A stretch of 64,000 bases of DNA from Cryphonectria parasitica EP155 (Eukaryota; Ascomycota; Sordariomycetes; Diaporthales; Cryphonectriaceae), in the NCBI RefSeq assembly GCF_011745365.1, contig NW_024468909.1, forward strand, positions 2,790,001-2,854,000, written 5' to 3'. A model generated the notes under the pieces. That model was given only the letters and a program-made list of their open reading frames with translations, was not told the origin of the DNA and did no database searches. The position numbers and the translations under genes were made by a program. Shown here one piece after another: positions 20,450-31,886 of this stretch (the stretch's first letter is position 1; every line of letters begins with the position of its first letter).

Positions 20450-22508
20450 TCACGCCTCCTCCCTGTGCTGTCCATGCTTGGCCCACTCCCGCAAAACATT
20501 CTTGCGAATCTTGCCAGTACTGGTCTTGGGCAGCTCTCCGATGACCTCGACCTCCCTCGGGACCATAAACCTCGAGATTTGGCTCTGCTGCTTGGCCCAG
20601 TCCACAATGTCCTTCCCCGTCACGGACTTGCCCTGCTTGACGGTCACGTACGCCTTGGGCCGCTCGCCCCAGTGGGAATCGGCGACGGCCACCACGCCCG
20701 CCTCGAGGATGTCTGGGTGTTTGACGAGGGCGCTCTCCAGGGCCACTGAGGAGATATTCTCGCCGCCTGTATACCTGTACGTTAGCAGGACCATCATTTT
20801 GAGCCCACAGAAAAATCCAGAGGTAACATATAGTAGCATAATAAAGAATTGTGCATACCAGAGATAATAATATCCTTGGCCCTGTCCAAAATCTGGATGC
20901 TGCCGTCCGGATGGCAGACGGCCAGATCGCCCGAGTGCAGACCCCCACCGGCAAACAGCTTTCTCGTCGCCTCAGGATCCTTAAAGTACCCCTTGGCACA
21001 AATGTTCCCAAAGAAGACAATCTCACCAATCTCCTTGCCATCCTTGGCCACGTCCACAAGCACCCCCTCAGGCTGATCTGACTTGACCACGCGCACAGGC
21101 AGGCTGGTTACAAACCCGTGGCCTTGCCGCGCCATGCGGCTGTACTTTTCCTTGGGGTCGAGGTCGTCCCATTCGGGCATAATATAGCCTTTGGTTATGG
21201 GGCCATATGTCTCCGTCATACCATAAACGTGCACGGGTTGCAGGTTGAGGTTGGTCATTTGCTCAAAGAGGTGGCCCGTCGGCGGGGACGCGGCCACGGT
21301 GACCTGGCAAGGGTGTTTCAGCCGCTCGGCGTGGGCGTCGGCGCAGAGGAGGGTGTTCACTGTGGGTGCCGCGTTGAAATGTGTTACTTTCTCCTCTTTG
21401 AGCAGGCGCCAGAGCAGTGGGTAGTCGATCTTGCGCAGACAGATGTTGGTGCCCCTGACGGCGACGGTGGACCAGGGAAACGTCCAGCCCATGGCGTGGA
21501 ACCTGTGAGGGCAAATCAACCGAGCATGAGAGTGAGAACTGATACGTTGAAGAGGGAACAAGGGCTTTCTTCACACTTACATGGGCAGAGTCCACAGGTA
21601 CTTGCAGCGTCCTTCGCGCGTGTTCAGCCCGCTCTCGATCACGTTACCCATAGCAGCCAGATATGCGCCTCGGTGGGTATATACCACGCCTTTGGGCCGG
21701 GAGGTTGTGCCGGACGTGAAGGGAATCGCCAGCATGTCGTCCTCGTCCTCGGCCTGTGCTTCGAGGTCGGCCCAGCCTTTGCTCCCGGCATTTCGGTCGT
21801 AGGTCAGGCCTTCCAGAATGATTTCGTCAAACGCTCCACACAGTTCGCCTTCTGTTGCATCGGTATCCTACACAGAAGGAAGCGAGGAAAAGAGAGTCAG
21901 CCAGCTAATCCATCCTATCAGGCGGGCAGTAGTGACACCGTGCATCGGTTCACAAAGGAACTGACCGTATCCACGACAATTTTGACCCCTGGATTCGATT
22001 TCCTGAAGGAATCCAGTAGTCCCTCAAATTCCCAGTCGGCCAGGATGATGTCCACCTCTGCAAACTCAAAGATGTAGCTGATGTCGTCCTCTTTGAGGCG
22101 GTAGTTCACCGGCACGAGGACAGCCCCTCCGGCAGCGACGCCATAGATGCTCTCGAGGAAGGCCGGGGTGTTTGTCATGAGCACGCCGACTCTCTTGTGG
22201 CCGTGGGTCTTGAGATAGTACGCCAGGCCACGGGCGCGGTCGGCAAATTCCTCGTAGCTGCGGCGGAGGGTGGCACCGTTGGTGGTGATGTGGACGATGG
22301 CCTCGGCGTGGGGTTCGATGGCTGCAGCCCGGGGGAGGAAGAAGGTAGGAGAGAGGGTGTGAATGTGGTGTGTGTGAGGATATGTCTGCCCTGCCTTGGT
22401 AGAGGTGGTGGGTGGTGGTGATGAGGAGGAAGAGGAAGACTGAGACGTGGAGGAGGAGGACCAGAGGTGCCCGAGGACATTCCTCAGGCGAGATGTAGGG
22501 CCAGACAT
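20450..22508 (-). CDS. AMP-forming acyl-CoA ligase (ANL superfamily)
   Basis: Exons 22508-21966, 21867-21581, 21502-20859 and 20766-20450 give 596 residues; introns are 98, 78 and 92 nt with GTCAGT, GTAAGT and GTATGC donors. The start ATG (MSGPTSRLRNVLGH) was preferred to a frame extension 8 codons upstream. The adenylation core is complete: P-loop IPFTSGTTSRPKGVVYTH, FHAMGW, VYGMTETYGPITKGY, HSGDLAVCHPDGS, DRAKDIIISGGENISS, and the C-terminal lysine motif PKTSTGKIRK. The enzyme activates a carboxylic acid as acyl-AMP and transfers it to CoA. Overall pattern resembles the medium-chain/AAE-type acyl-CoA synthetases rather than 4-coumarate ligases, but substrate cannot be read. A Ser/His-rich N-terminal segment (about residues 17-45) is low complexity. 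No canonical C-terminal peroxisomal signal is seen (ends HREEA). Confidence 0.9.
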
Positions 22509-23627
22509 TGTGAAATAGCCTGGATCGTGCAATGAGTCTTATTGTGTTGTAGGAAACGAATTAGCTGTTTGGGGACATATGGACGTCTTCCAGGATGGAT
22601 AATATTTCCTGTGAGGTCGAAGAGGAGGAGAAGAAGGAGGAGGAGGAGGAGGAGTGATGTCGATGTCGGTGTTGACTTCAAGGCAACCGACGAACCTCAC
22701 TTTACTCAGAATAGTGACAAGTCAAAAATAGAATAATGAAAAGTTACAGAGACAAAGCACAAAATATTCAAAATTCAATCGTTAATACTCATATTATACA
22801 CCCATCTTCGGCCAACATGTGTGCAGTTGTAACAGATCGGCGAAAGAAATAGAAACGAGGTTATTTTGACGGTCTGACGGAGGAAGGCTCCAAACTAGCC
22901 GTGGTAGTGAGGTCAGCTGCAGCGACGGGCCCAGGGCAAGGAAACAACGACCCGACCCCTCTCTCCAAATCTCGGACACCTTCTCCAATTGCCGTCCCCA
23001 AAAACCGTTTCAGGGGGAGTTGTTTTGGATAACTGCAGGACGTTGCTTCCCCGCATTCTTTTCCCCCACTGCCCCTCCTTCCTTCCTCTCTTGTTCAGGC
23101 TTTACCCCAATCAAAGGATCCCCTCACTGAACCCCTCCCCTCTTGAGTGTTCCTGAATGGGGTGGAAAGACGAGGGTTTCTCAAAGTACTTACACTGTAG
23201 ATTCTTCACGATTGACATTGCCTTGGCTTCACCCTTTTCTGGGAGACAGGCAAGTAAGTAAATGCTTGAGGGTAACGACAGTTCTATCGACACAATATGA
23301 ACAGTATCATACCTTGATCCCGAAATACATGCCCACCTTGGCCCAATTTACACAAACACATATACACGAAAGAAGGAGAGGAGAAGAAGAAGATGGAAAA
23401 AATGATGTATAAAAAGAAAAGAGAAAGAAAAAAGAAAAGGTCCTATTGTCCGTCCATCCAAAGTCTCACCAGAGGTTCATGTTCGCTTCGTCGTCCTCCT
23501 CCCGACCCCCCCAAGCACTTGTCAACCCTCCCCCTCTTCATCTTCTTCGTCTTGATCCTCACTTTCACCTTCCAAGCCTAAAAACCCAGGCAACCCAAGA
23601 CCATAGATAAGAGGACCAACCATATAG
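22509..23627. promoter_or_regulatory. Acyl-CoA ligase promoter and 3' flank of the GH1 gene
   Basis: 1.1 kb with no convincing gene. GAGGAG purine tracts (about 22617-22654) lie ~110-145 bp upstream of the ligase start. The left part is purine-rich (23365-23440) and is presumed 3' flank of the beta-glucosidase. Confidence 0.45.
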
Positions 23628-25030
23628 TCAGCTCTTTTGGATGAGGCTGTCAAACAGCGGCTTGAGGCTCTTGGCGCTCTTCTTGGGGTATCGCTTCTGA
23701 TCGTTTTCGTAATCCACAAACGTGACACCAACTGGGAATTGCAAGGTCAGTCAAGAGAGAGAGACGAAGAAGAAAAAAAAAAAAAAAAGGGAAGAAGAAT
23801 CAAAGCTCACATCTTGTCTCATAACCCTCAGCCCACTCGAAATTGTCCATCAGCGACCAGGCCAAGTACCCACGCACATTGACCCCATCCTCCTGCGAGG
23901 CCTGCGCCATGGCACGGACATAGCCATCAAAGTACTCGACACGGAAGTCATCCTCGACGATCTGGGCCAGCTGCATGTCGTTCTCGCCCTTGAGGCTGGT
24001 GCCGTTCTCCGTGACATACATCTTGGGGTAGCCATAGCGTTTCGACAGCCAGACCAGCAGCTCGCGGAACCCCCGCGGGTTAGGCCGCAGCCAGAAGCTC
24101 TGGGTCTCGGGGCCGATACACTCGCCGGCTTTACTGTAGAAGAGCGTCTCGAGGTTGCCGAGAAAGTCATCGGCGGCGGGCGGGGTCTTCTTGTGGCGGA
24201 TGTAGTTGGCCGTGTAGTGGTTCATGCCGTAAAAGTCGTTGCTCCCTTTGACCAGGGCCACCTCCTCGTCGGTCCAGGTGGGCAGCCTGTCGCCGAGCTG
24301 CTTCTGCATCGACGCCGGGTAGTGGCCAAAGTAGATGGGGTCGGCGAACCAGCTGATGGCGAACTCGATCTTGCGGTCGCTGGCCTCGACGTCGGCCGGG
24401 TCCTCTGGGTCCCAGGGGTAGGTCGCGTCGCCGTTGAGCGTGATGCCGATCTCGCCGCCGTCGCGCGCCTTGAACTCGTCGCGGTACACCTTGACGGCCC
24501 GCCCGTGCGCCACGAGGAGGTTGTGCCCCACCAGCCACGGCTCGCGCGACGAGTCGCCCTCGGCCGACTTGTTTCGGTCGCTGCACCGGCCCGGCGCGAA
24601 GTAGCCCGTCGAGTAGCCCAGGATGGAGCTGCACCAGGGCTCGTTGAAGGTGATCCAGTGCTTGCACTGCGGGATGCCCTCGAAGACGACGCGCGCGTAC
24701 CGGGCAAAGTCGAGCGGGAACTCGGTGCGGTTCAGCAGGCCGCCGTACCGCCGGTCCAGCTCGTCGGGCAGGTCCCAGTGGTACAGCGTGATGAAGGGCT
24801 CGATGCCCGCCGCCAGCAGGTCGTTGGTGAAGCGCCTGTAGTGGTCCAGCCCCTTTTGGTTGACCGGGTCGTCGCGCCCGCCCAGCGGGATGATGCGCGA
24901 CCACGACAGCGAGAACCGGTACGCCGTCGCCCCGAGCGACTTGAGCAGCGCAATGTCCTCGCCCGTGCGGTTGTAGCTGTCGCAGGCCACCGCCCCGCTG
25001 GACCCGTCGGCGATCTTGCCCGGGATCGCA

Positions 25031-25062
<32 letters not shown>

Positions 25063-25297
25063 GTCCTTGTCGGTAGAGCCTTCGACCTGGTAGCTGTGCA
25101 AGGTGGGTAAATTCTGTTAGGTTTCTGATTTTGACTATTGAAGATATGGTTGGTGGATGGGAGAAGAGATAGTGTAAGGCAGGGAAGGAGAAGAAGAACA
25201 GAAGAGAAGAGAGGGAAGGGGAGGAGGAGGAGAGGAGGAGAAAGGAGACTCACGACGCCGTGGCAAAGCCCCACTTGAAGTCTGATGGTAGAGACAT
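23628..25297 (-). CDS. Intracellular GH1 beta-glucosidase
   Basis: Exons 25297-25254 (44 nt), 25093-23811 and 23731-23628 give 476 residues, the usual length of the family; introns are 160 and 79 nt. Splicing gives FKWGFATASYQVEGS at the start and YETRFGVTFVDYEND at the end. Catalytic residues are visible: acid/base Glu166 in TFNEPW and nucleophile Glu377 in YVTENGTS, plus the substrate-site ITLYHWDLP and SLMDNFEWAEGY. There is no signal peptide, so like Trichoderma Cel1A/BGL2 it probably acts in the cytosol on cellobiose or other beta-glucosides taken up by transporters, and can make inducers by transglycosylation. GC-rich third positions produce a long antisense frame of no meaning. The second intron contains a long homopolymeric A run on the plus strand (about 23773-23788). 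Confidence 0.95.
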
Positions 25298-25351
25298 GGT
25301 GGGTATAACAAGTTGAGTCTTCAGAACCGTTCAGATGATGTCGTCGTCCCA

Positions 25352-25374
25352 AATATATAAATATAAATATATGG
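25352..25374 (-). promoter_or_regulatory. TATA-like element of the GH1 gene
   Basis: An AT-only run of ATATAAATATA type ending about 55 bp upstream of the GH1 start codon on its strand. Placement fits a core promoter; no transcription start evidence. Confidence 0.35.
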
Positions 25375-25398
25375 CTGATGGATGTATGTTGGTCTGTC

Positions 25399-25411
25399 TA
25401 GGGTTAGGGTT
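25399..25411 (+). promoter_or_regulatory. Telobox-like TAGGGTTAGGGTT
   Basis: Two telomere-type TTAGGG units about 100 bp upstream of the GH1 start codon. Such boxes in fungal promoters bind Tbf1/Teb1-type Myb factors; the role here is inferred. Confidence 0.4.
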
Positions 25412-25498
25412 GAATGCCCAAGTAATGTGTGTGTTGAAGGAGGAGGACGACTAGAAAGCGGTTCGGAGGGTATTTTATATTCTTTGTAGATGAATATA

Positions 25499-25538
25499 CA
25501 TATATATATATATACATAGGTATATATATATATATATG
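25499..25538. repeat. TA dinucleotide repeats
   Basis: Two alternating TA runs separated by a short ACATAGG interruption. Simple sequence in the spacer upstream of the GH1 gene. Confidence 0.85.
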
Positions 25539-28286
25539 TCTCTACTTCCCAAGAATAGAGCAAATCCCATATCAATCAAGAAGCAGGGCAGGAGGAAATC
25601 ATATGGCAGAGAAATAATAGGCTTTGGTCAAAAGGTTCCCCCAAGGTGCAACTAAAAGACAAGGCTGACAAGGGACAACATGACTCAAAAACACGTGCAG
25701 GAAACATACATACCTATACAAATACACACACACACACAAACACACACAGAATAGAGACGGGATTCCCAAGTATGGAAAAAGAAAAAGAGTTGTTCAGGAA
25801 GTCACAAAACAGTTCCCAGGTACTGAAAAAAGAAATAAACAATAGAAAAGGAAGATCAGCGGGGAGGGCCCGTTGTACTTAAATTGTCCAGGAGTAGAGC
25901 TATTCCCGCCGACCATCTCCTGTTCCACCCCCTCCCAAATCCTGCCGTATCCGTTCCATGTTCGGACCGTGGCGGCCGAGAAGAGCTACCTGGGCATAGC
26001 GTGTAATACTATGGCCCTTTTTTTTTTCTCTTGTCTTTGTTTCTTGACCTTGACCGAAATAGGAGGGGAGGGGGGGTAGGGAAACGGGACATGAGACTCT
26101 TTGGATATTTTCTTTCTTTCCTCTTATTGTCAATCTGACTGAGAGTAATACGACTAGCATCAGTATTCATCACCTGATCTCTTCGTGATTGTCATCTTTC
26201 TCAAACTCTTCCTCCTCCCCAATGGAGGATCAGTGTAAGTAAGATTGACCCCTCCTCCCCCCTCCCTCTCCACCTCCGACGCCAGACACAAACGCGGGGT
26301 AAGGTATCCCCAGCCCAGCAGTACATGTAAAGTATGTGACTTGTTACCAAAACCCCCCATCTGCCTTCTCTCTCTCCCTCTCTCTGTCTTTTTATTCCGA
26401 TTATCATTACTATTGTTTTGAACACAGGTTTATCCCCATTGGAGGACCTTTTATGATGCATAATTCCCGCCCTCCGCCCGCCCCCCCCTTTGTACAGCCC
26501 AACCAGTAAACCTTGAACCTTTTATCCTCTTTGTTGTCTCCTCTTGGCAAACGGGGTGAACTTCTCTTCTTTCCAGAAACAAATTCGATAAGAAAATAAT
26601 GATAATAATAAAAGATGAGAATATACAAGTTCTGACCTTTTGCATTATGATCAGCTCACCTTGTTTCACATATAACCCCCCTTCCCCTCCCCCGTCCTCT
26701 TTTTTGCTACGCCCTCTCTGTTCGTGGGCCTTTGCGTCCCGGCCCGTCCACCCGCTGACGGCGAAGGCGCGCCTAAACCTCGGCAACAAAGCTCAAAGAG
26801 AAGACAGGAGGGACGACGCAAGAAGCGGCCTGCCCCTTTTTCATTTATGGCACACGATCCCTGCGAGAATCCTCAATTTCTTTCCTATCAAGTGATTGTG
26901 TACATGTTATGAAAACATAGAGAGAGAGGAAACGTCTGCGGATTCTATGTCTGTACCACAGGCTGTACTATAGCACAATGCAAAGCTGGTTACCCGCAAG
27001 CAACCCGGCAAAAGCAAGGGGTCCTTGCTGCGCCGGCCCCCGTCGCCGGCGTCTTCTCCACCCCGGGCCCTCGGTTCGGCCTCGTCATCCGAAAGGAGCT
27101 GAAGGTTCGTGCTAGAGATATATAATAATCATAATAAGAAACCCCAATTGGCACACCCAGCCACCCAGTCACCTGTCCCCCACGCACCTTGTCCCCCCCC
27201 CCCCCCCCAGGCCGTCGAGCCGCCGTCTCTTGCTACCGGCGGCTCAACCTCGGTTCATCCTGTCCTACTGTAGTATATGGTCCTTGGCCTTTGGGGAGGA
27301 CTAATCCCGTCCTTCGGTACCTCTTCGATTGTCCAGGATTGACCTCGCGAGGCTGAATCTAGCGGAAGTCGGCGCGGTGAGGCCTGATGAAAAGATACGC
27401 AGAAATCATCTATTTTCTGAATGGAACAGTAAAGGAAAGAAGAAGGAGTTGAGAAGAAGAAAACTTATCGCAGAGAAGGGCTGAACTGCATACGATCTGC
27501 TGCCAGCATCATACTTTGTAGAACCTTTTTTTTTTTTGTCTTCTTTCTTCAACTTCCCTTTTGCCTCGTTCTTCTGTCCTACCGAGATGTAACCCCCCCC
27601 CCCCACCCTTTAAACCTTAAACTTTTGTCCAGCCCTCCTTTCCTTAAGAACGCCTCGTCGTCAAGTCATGTGAAAAGTCATTTAATCTTAATGAGGCAGG
27701 GGTGCAACAAAACAAGAAAAGAAAGAAGAAAAAATCATACGTCCTGGGGGAGAAAAGAAGAAAAAAGCAGTTTCGAAACGCCGCACCACGCACCTTACCA
27801 CTATCAATTGATCGTCTCTGTGCTGGGGCCGGACCGCGCCGTCGGCCCCTTCTCAAAGCAAAACCGCCCAGACGAGCCGAAGGTGCGTGTTGCCGTGTCC
27901 GAGACCTGTGAGAAGGTGCCATCCATACGTCGCCCCCCCCCCCCCCGGGCGGTTCCTCCCATGCTGCCGCCCACCTGCAGACCAGTCTGCCGCTCTGAAC
28001 ATAGATGGTCGCAATAGACCAGACGGACCTCCTAGCCGCCAATGCCAGTGTATGCATGTCCTGAGAAGGCAGGCTCCCAGCTGTCTTTCTCCCTCTCTCT
28101 ACCCATGGCTCGTATATTTGTGGTGTTATTTGTCATGGATGTAAGTTGAATCAAAAAAGATTCCTCCAGTAAGAGAAATCCAGCATGCCAGGGGCAAAAA
28201 AAAAACGTCGCAGTGGGGAGGAAAGATCACTCCCGTCCCTGGAACGACTCGGCATGCGACCAGACCTCTCGTGGGGTGTTATCCCA

Positions 28287-29242
28287 TCACTGGCTGACGC
28301 CCTCCATAGTGGCATCGTCAACATCATCCCGGTCGCCAAGCTTCCTCTTCCCATTCCCCGCGGCTGAAGGTGTACTGCTGTCTTCAGCTTCTCCTCCTCC
28401 TCCTCCTCCTCCTCCTCCTCCTTCGTTGTACTCGATAATCTCGAACTCGATCCTGGTCGTGCCATCGCCGCTGCGACGCGTGCCCTTGGTGGTCCGCAGG
28501 CGCCCACCCAAGCTGCTGCCTTCCACAATGCTGTCGAACCATGGAATGCTGGTCGTCTCACGGCCCCCAGTAGTAATAGTAGTAGCAGTAGTAACAGGCT
28601 GCAGGGCAGACTGATCCGTCGAGAGTGCACCGGCAGCAGCAGCAGCCTCCGCCGTTCCGTCGCCACGGGAAGGAGATGGAGAATCGTCTCCGCGGTCGAC
28701 GGGAGAGGCTGGGATTAGCCCCAGATCCTCTAGGTCGCCTAGGTCCTCGCGGCACAGGCTGCCCATGGTGACCTGGATATAATCTGCCTCTGCCCGCGGC
28801 TCCTCGGACCAGTAGGTTAGTGGAGTGCCACAGAAGCCACAGAACTGCCGTCTAGAGTGACCCTCCAGGGGGTTCTCATAGACCCGTCTTATCTGGGCAG
28901 CTGTCTCATCAGGGTACAGTGCATAGGTGGCAGAGTGGTACCAGGTCAGGGGGATGCGGATGTGGGCAGAGAGGGGGGTGGCCAATGAAGCTCCTATAGA
29001 TTCATTGTGTGGGTTGTCAGTCAGTCTGTCAATCCCAAGGGGAGGGGGAGGAGGAGGAGGAGGAGGAGGAGGAGATAGGCCCTGTTCTGCTAGGATGCAC
29101 ATGGTGGTGAATATTACATACGGTGGAAGCTGTCTGTTCCAAAGAGAACCTGGGCAATCTCATCAGCATCCTGAGGAGCCCTGATGAAGTACTGGTTCCT
29201 GTGGCAAGCACAAGAGCCTCGAAGGGGGCGTTCAAAGCTCAT
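28287..29242 (-). CDS. GFA/CENP-V (DUF636)-like putative zinc protein
   Basis: Exon 1 is 29242-29122 and exon 2 is 28993-28287; the 128-nt intron has a GTATGT donor and a CTATAG acceptor. The protein has 275 residues. It begins MSFERPLRGSCACHRNQYFI, matching the first Cys pair of the Gfa fold, and later has RRQFCGFCGTPLTYWSEEP, the second Cys pair, followed by ADYIQVTMGSL. These are the two halves of the glutathione-dependent formaldehyde-activating fold. The middle CxCxxC metal site of classical members is absent: that stretch reads TDSFHRASLATPLSAHIRIP. So a catalytic role is doubtful; a structural zinc site only is likely. The C-terminal half is low complexity, with polyAla and ten Gly encoded by a CCT repeat, and ends with a basic GNGKRKLGDR segment. 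The intron contains a GGA microsatellite. Confidence 0.82.
29041..29074 (+). repeat. GGA trinucleotide repeat in the GFA-like gene intron
   Basis: Imperfect GGA/GAG repeat of about 34 bp within intron 28994-29121. Confidence 0.85.
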
Positions 29243-29809
29243 AGTGATCAGGTACAGAAAGAAAGAGAGAGAAATGAGGAAGACAAAAAGTCAGTCTCAA
29301 GTGAGCTGATGAACCTTGTGGCTTTGAGAGCACTGGAGCACCTTCTCGCTCGAAGCTGATTGTGATGATGACGATGGATGCCGCCTTGACTGGATGGGGA
29401 GGGAGAGAGGAAGAATATGAGTCTAGAATCCAGATTGGGTTGAGGAGGAGATAGAAGTGAGGTGAGCAGTTGCTAGAGACTGGGGGGTGGCGATTTGAGA
29501 AAGTGAGGAGATGACGATAAGTTTTTGTTTGATAGTTGTTTGTTGGACGTTTCTCAACATGTGAGAGGCATTCATTGGTTGGTGGGGGCGGGCGGCAGGG
29601 GGAACTCCAGGACAACCCCCCGCCAACCCCACTAAGTCAAGCACCAGTGGCACCTACTCAGCTACTATAGTGCATCTATAGTGCATAAACCCCCCCCCCC
29701 CCCACCAAGTAAATGACATGGTGCAGCCCGCCCCCACTTGGATTCTTCCATGACATGCTTCGAAACTTCTACCAATTTCCTCTCTCTCTCTCCCCCCTCC
29801 TCCTCCTTC
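29243..29809. other. Spacer between the GFA-like and reductase genes
   Basis: 567 bp with no gene-like frame. It contains tandem CTATAGTGCAT units (29665-29686) and a run of C (about 29691-29703). It serves as the GFA-like promoter and the 3' flank of the reductase. Confidence 0.5.
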
Positions 29810-30910
29810 TCAAGACAGGTCCACAACCAGCTTCTTTGCACTGACGCCCTTGGCCACCAGATCAACAGCCTTCTGCACACTCTCCAGGCCCTTGCCAACC
29901 ACCTCAGCATCCGGCTTGCACTTCATACTCCCATCAGCCAGCGCCCCCGGCAGCCAGTCCTCCCACACAGCCTTCCCACACGGGTCCCTGCTGACGTCCA
30001 TACACGTGTTGAAGCTCATCTCGACGCCCTCGGGAAGCTGCAGCGGCGGCAGGACGCCAGGCGGGAACACAGTCGCGAGGTGCTTCCTCCGACCCCCCAG
30101 CCTGTCCGCCAGCCCCGCCAGCCGCGTCAGCGACGCCGGCAGCGTGGCAAAGTCGAAGCCCAACATGGCCGCAAAGACGCCCACGGACTCGCCTTGCCCC
30201 TCCAGCGCCGCCACGATCTTGTCCAGCACGCCGCCTCCGCTCTCTTCCTTGTCGTCGTCGTGGTAGTCAAACACGTGGTCCGCCCCAATCGCCCGCAGCA
30301 CCTCAAAGTTGTGCGCGCTCGCCGTGGCCGCCACTCTGTACCCGGCCGCCTTGGCCATCTGGATGGCACACATGCCCACGACCGAGCTGCCGCCCCAGAC
30401 CACCAGCGTCTTGCCCTGGCTGTTGGGCGCCGTCCCCGCCCGCGGATAGTCGAGCCCCAGCGCCTCCTTCATAAACAGCGAGTACAGCGCCGTCATGAAC
30501 GGCAGCGGCAGCACCGCCGCCTCCGCAAAGCCCACGTGGTCCGGGATCTTGGCCACAAACGGCTCCACGGCCGTCGTGTACAGCTGGAACGCCCCGTACT
30601 TGAGGCCCTTGAGCGTCGAGGCCGACACGGCCGCCAGGACACGGTCGCCAGGGGCGAAGCGCGTGTTCTGGGGGCCGACCGCCGTGACCACGCCTGCGAC
30701 GTCCACCCCGGAGATGGTCGGGTAGTCGTCGGGCTGCAGGAGGATCCCGCGCGCCTGCACGGCGTGGTCTACAATGTTGATGCCTGTGGCGTGCACGCGT
30801 AAGACCACCTCGTCCCCCTCTGGGACGGGCATGGGCGATTCCTTGATCACGTACGGGTGGGCATGGGGCTCCGTGAGCCATGCTGCTTGGTTCTGGCCTG
30901 CTGAAGACAT
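29810..30910 (-). CDS. MDR-superfamily NADPH-dependent reductase (trans-enoyl-reductase/ToxD-like)
   Basis: A single exon of 366 residues, ATG at 30908-30910. The N-terminal GroES-like domain is recognisable from EVVLRVHATGINIVDH, YPTISGVDVAGVVTAVG and FAPGDRVLA; the nucleotide-binding half has LVVWGGSSVVGMCAIQMAK and AIGADHVFDYHDDD. The catalytic-zinc ligands of alcohol dehydrogenases (GHE motif) are not present, so this is the zinc-free branch that reduces enoyl or quinone-type substrates with NADPH. Fungal relatives include stand-alone trans-enoyl reductases of polyketide clusters, but no polyketide synthase lies in this window, so a general detoxification or metabolic role is equally likely. 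Codon use is strongly GC-rich, giving a spurious 354-codon antisense frame. Confidence 0.88.
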   Translation of the reverse strand: MSSAGQNQAAWLTEPHAHPYVIKESPMPVPEGDEVVLRVHATGINIVDHAVQARGILLQPDDYPTISGVDVAGVVTAVGPQNTRFAPGDRVLAAVSASTLKGLKYGAFQLYTTAVEPFVAKIPDHVGFAEAAVLPLPFMTALYSLFMKEALGLDYPRAGTAPNSQGKTLVVWGGSSVVGMCAIQMAKAAGYRVAATASAHNFEVLRAIGADHVFDYHDDDKEESGGGVLDKIVAALEGQGESVGVFAAMLGFDFATLPASLTRLAGLADRLGGRRKHLATVFPPGVLPPLQLPEGVEMSFNTCMDVSRDPCGKAVWEDWLPGALADGSMKCKPDAEVVGKGLESVQKAVDLVAKGVSAKKLVVDLS

Positions 30911-31430
30911 GATGATGGTCGTTGTCTCTTTGTCTGTCGTTTTCTTTTCCTAAAGAAGCGATGGTGATAATAATAATGATAATAATAGTAACAGTAAGTA
31001 GTGGAGAGCGAAGTCGAACAAAGGTAGGTTGTAGACTTGTATCTATCCAGCCTTAACTAAAAGTCATGAAGAAAGAGAGAGAGAAAGATGGGTGGTATAC
31101 CAGGAATAGTTATACTCGACCACATCTCCACGTATTTCTTTCATACTCGCACATGGTCATGGTTTGCATGATCTCGGACGAATGTAAGCCGGAACTCCGC
31201 TAGGCCATAACCTAATCCGGCCGGTTTCTGGCCAGACATAATCCGATTAATTCCAGAATCCGAAATCCAGTATCACAGGAACTAATGATACGACCTTTTT
31301 TTTTTTGGACTTATTCCTTCTCCTCTCCCTTTTAGTTTGGTAGACATTTGAATACGACGACGGCTTTTCACAAGCTGAGCGGACTTTATCTTCCGCGTGT
31401 TTTGACAAGATTTATGCAAACCTCCCCTCC

Positions 31431-31470
<40 letters not shown>

Positions 31471-31886
31471 GAGCGATGATGAGGCACAAATAGCTACTAT
31501 GTAGGCATAAGCTCCGGCCCCAGTAAAAGAGCCAACGTAGTCCTCAAATGTAGTTTAGTATTATTAATGTCATTCATTACACACTTGGAACCATGTTTAA
31601 AATGGTCAGGCCCCGTCTCCATCGGATTCACGGACGGGGGCTGTGATGGTTAGGATTCTGGCCATGCGGCACGGCCAGTCTCTTGTTTCCTTGCCGACGG
31701 GATTTCTGATTATACGAGCTGCCGCACACGGGGCTTTAGGAACTTCTTTTCTCATTAGGCTTTTGTTGTTCTCGAAAAGTCGTGGCTGGTCGATGCGGTC
31801 GGGGGGTTTCCCAACTCTCCCCTTCCTGCTCCACCTCCTCCTCCTCCACCACCACCACCTCCTCCTCCTCCTCCTCCTCCTCCTCC
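30911..31886. promoter_or_regulatory. Reductase promoter and 3' flank of the Tfc4 gene
   Basis: 976 bp without a gene. ATAATAATGATAATAATAG simple sequence (30967-30989) lies about 60-80 bp upstream of the reductase start. An AC repeat follows at 31432-31467 and a CCT-rich run extends to the Tfc4 stop. Confidence 0.5.
31432..31467 (+). repeat. AC microsatellite, 18 units
   Basis: Perfect AC dinucleotide run of 36 bp in the spacer between the reductase and Tfc4 genes. A likely length-polymorphic marker. Confidence 0.95.

Larger units (their letters stand above)
25298..28286. other. 3-kb intergenic region upstream of the GH1 gene
   Basis: No coding frame with protein-like composition is seen on either strand. 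The part nearest the GH1 start contains AT-rich TATA-like sequence (25352-25374) and a telomere-like TAGGGTTAGGGTT (25399-25411). Farther out are TA repeats, a CA-rich run (about 25722-25748), pyrimidine-rich stretches and runs of 9 or more C (near 27187, 27593 and 27933). The right end is the 3' flank of the GFA-like gene. Confidence 0.5.

Noticed and set aside
23722..25110. 462-codon open frame antisense to the GH1 gene
   Set aside because: A shadow of GC-rich codons; no domain, and it runs through the GH1 intron.
29738..30802. 354-codon frame antisense to the reductase gene
   Set aside because: Arg/His/Gln-rich artefact of complementary codon bias.
20450..30910. Secondary-metabolite cluster built on the acyl-CoA ligase and the ToxD-like reductase
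   Set aside because: No polyketide synthase, peptide synthetase, terpene cyclase, P450 or transporter is present, and a GH1 enzyme and a GFA-like protein lie between them.
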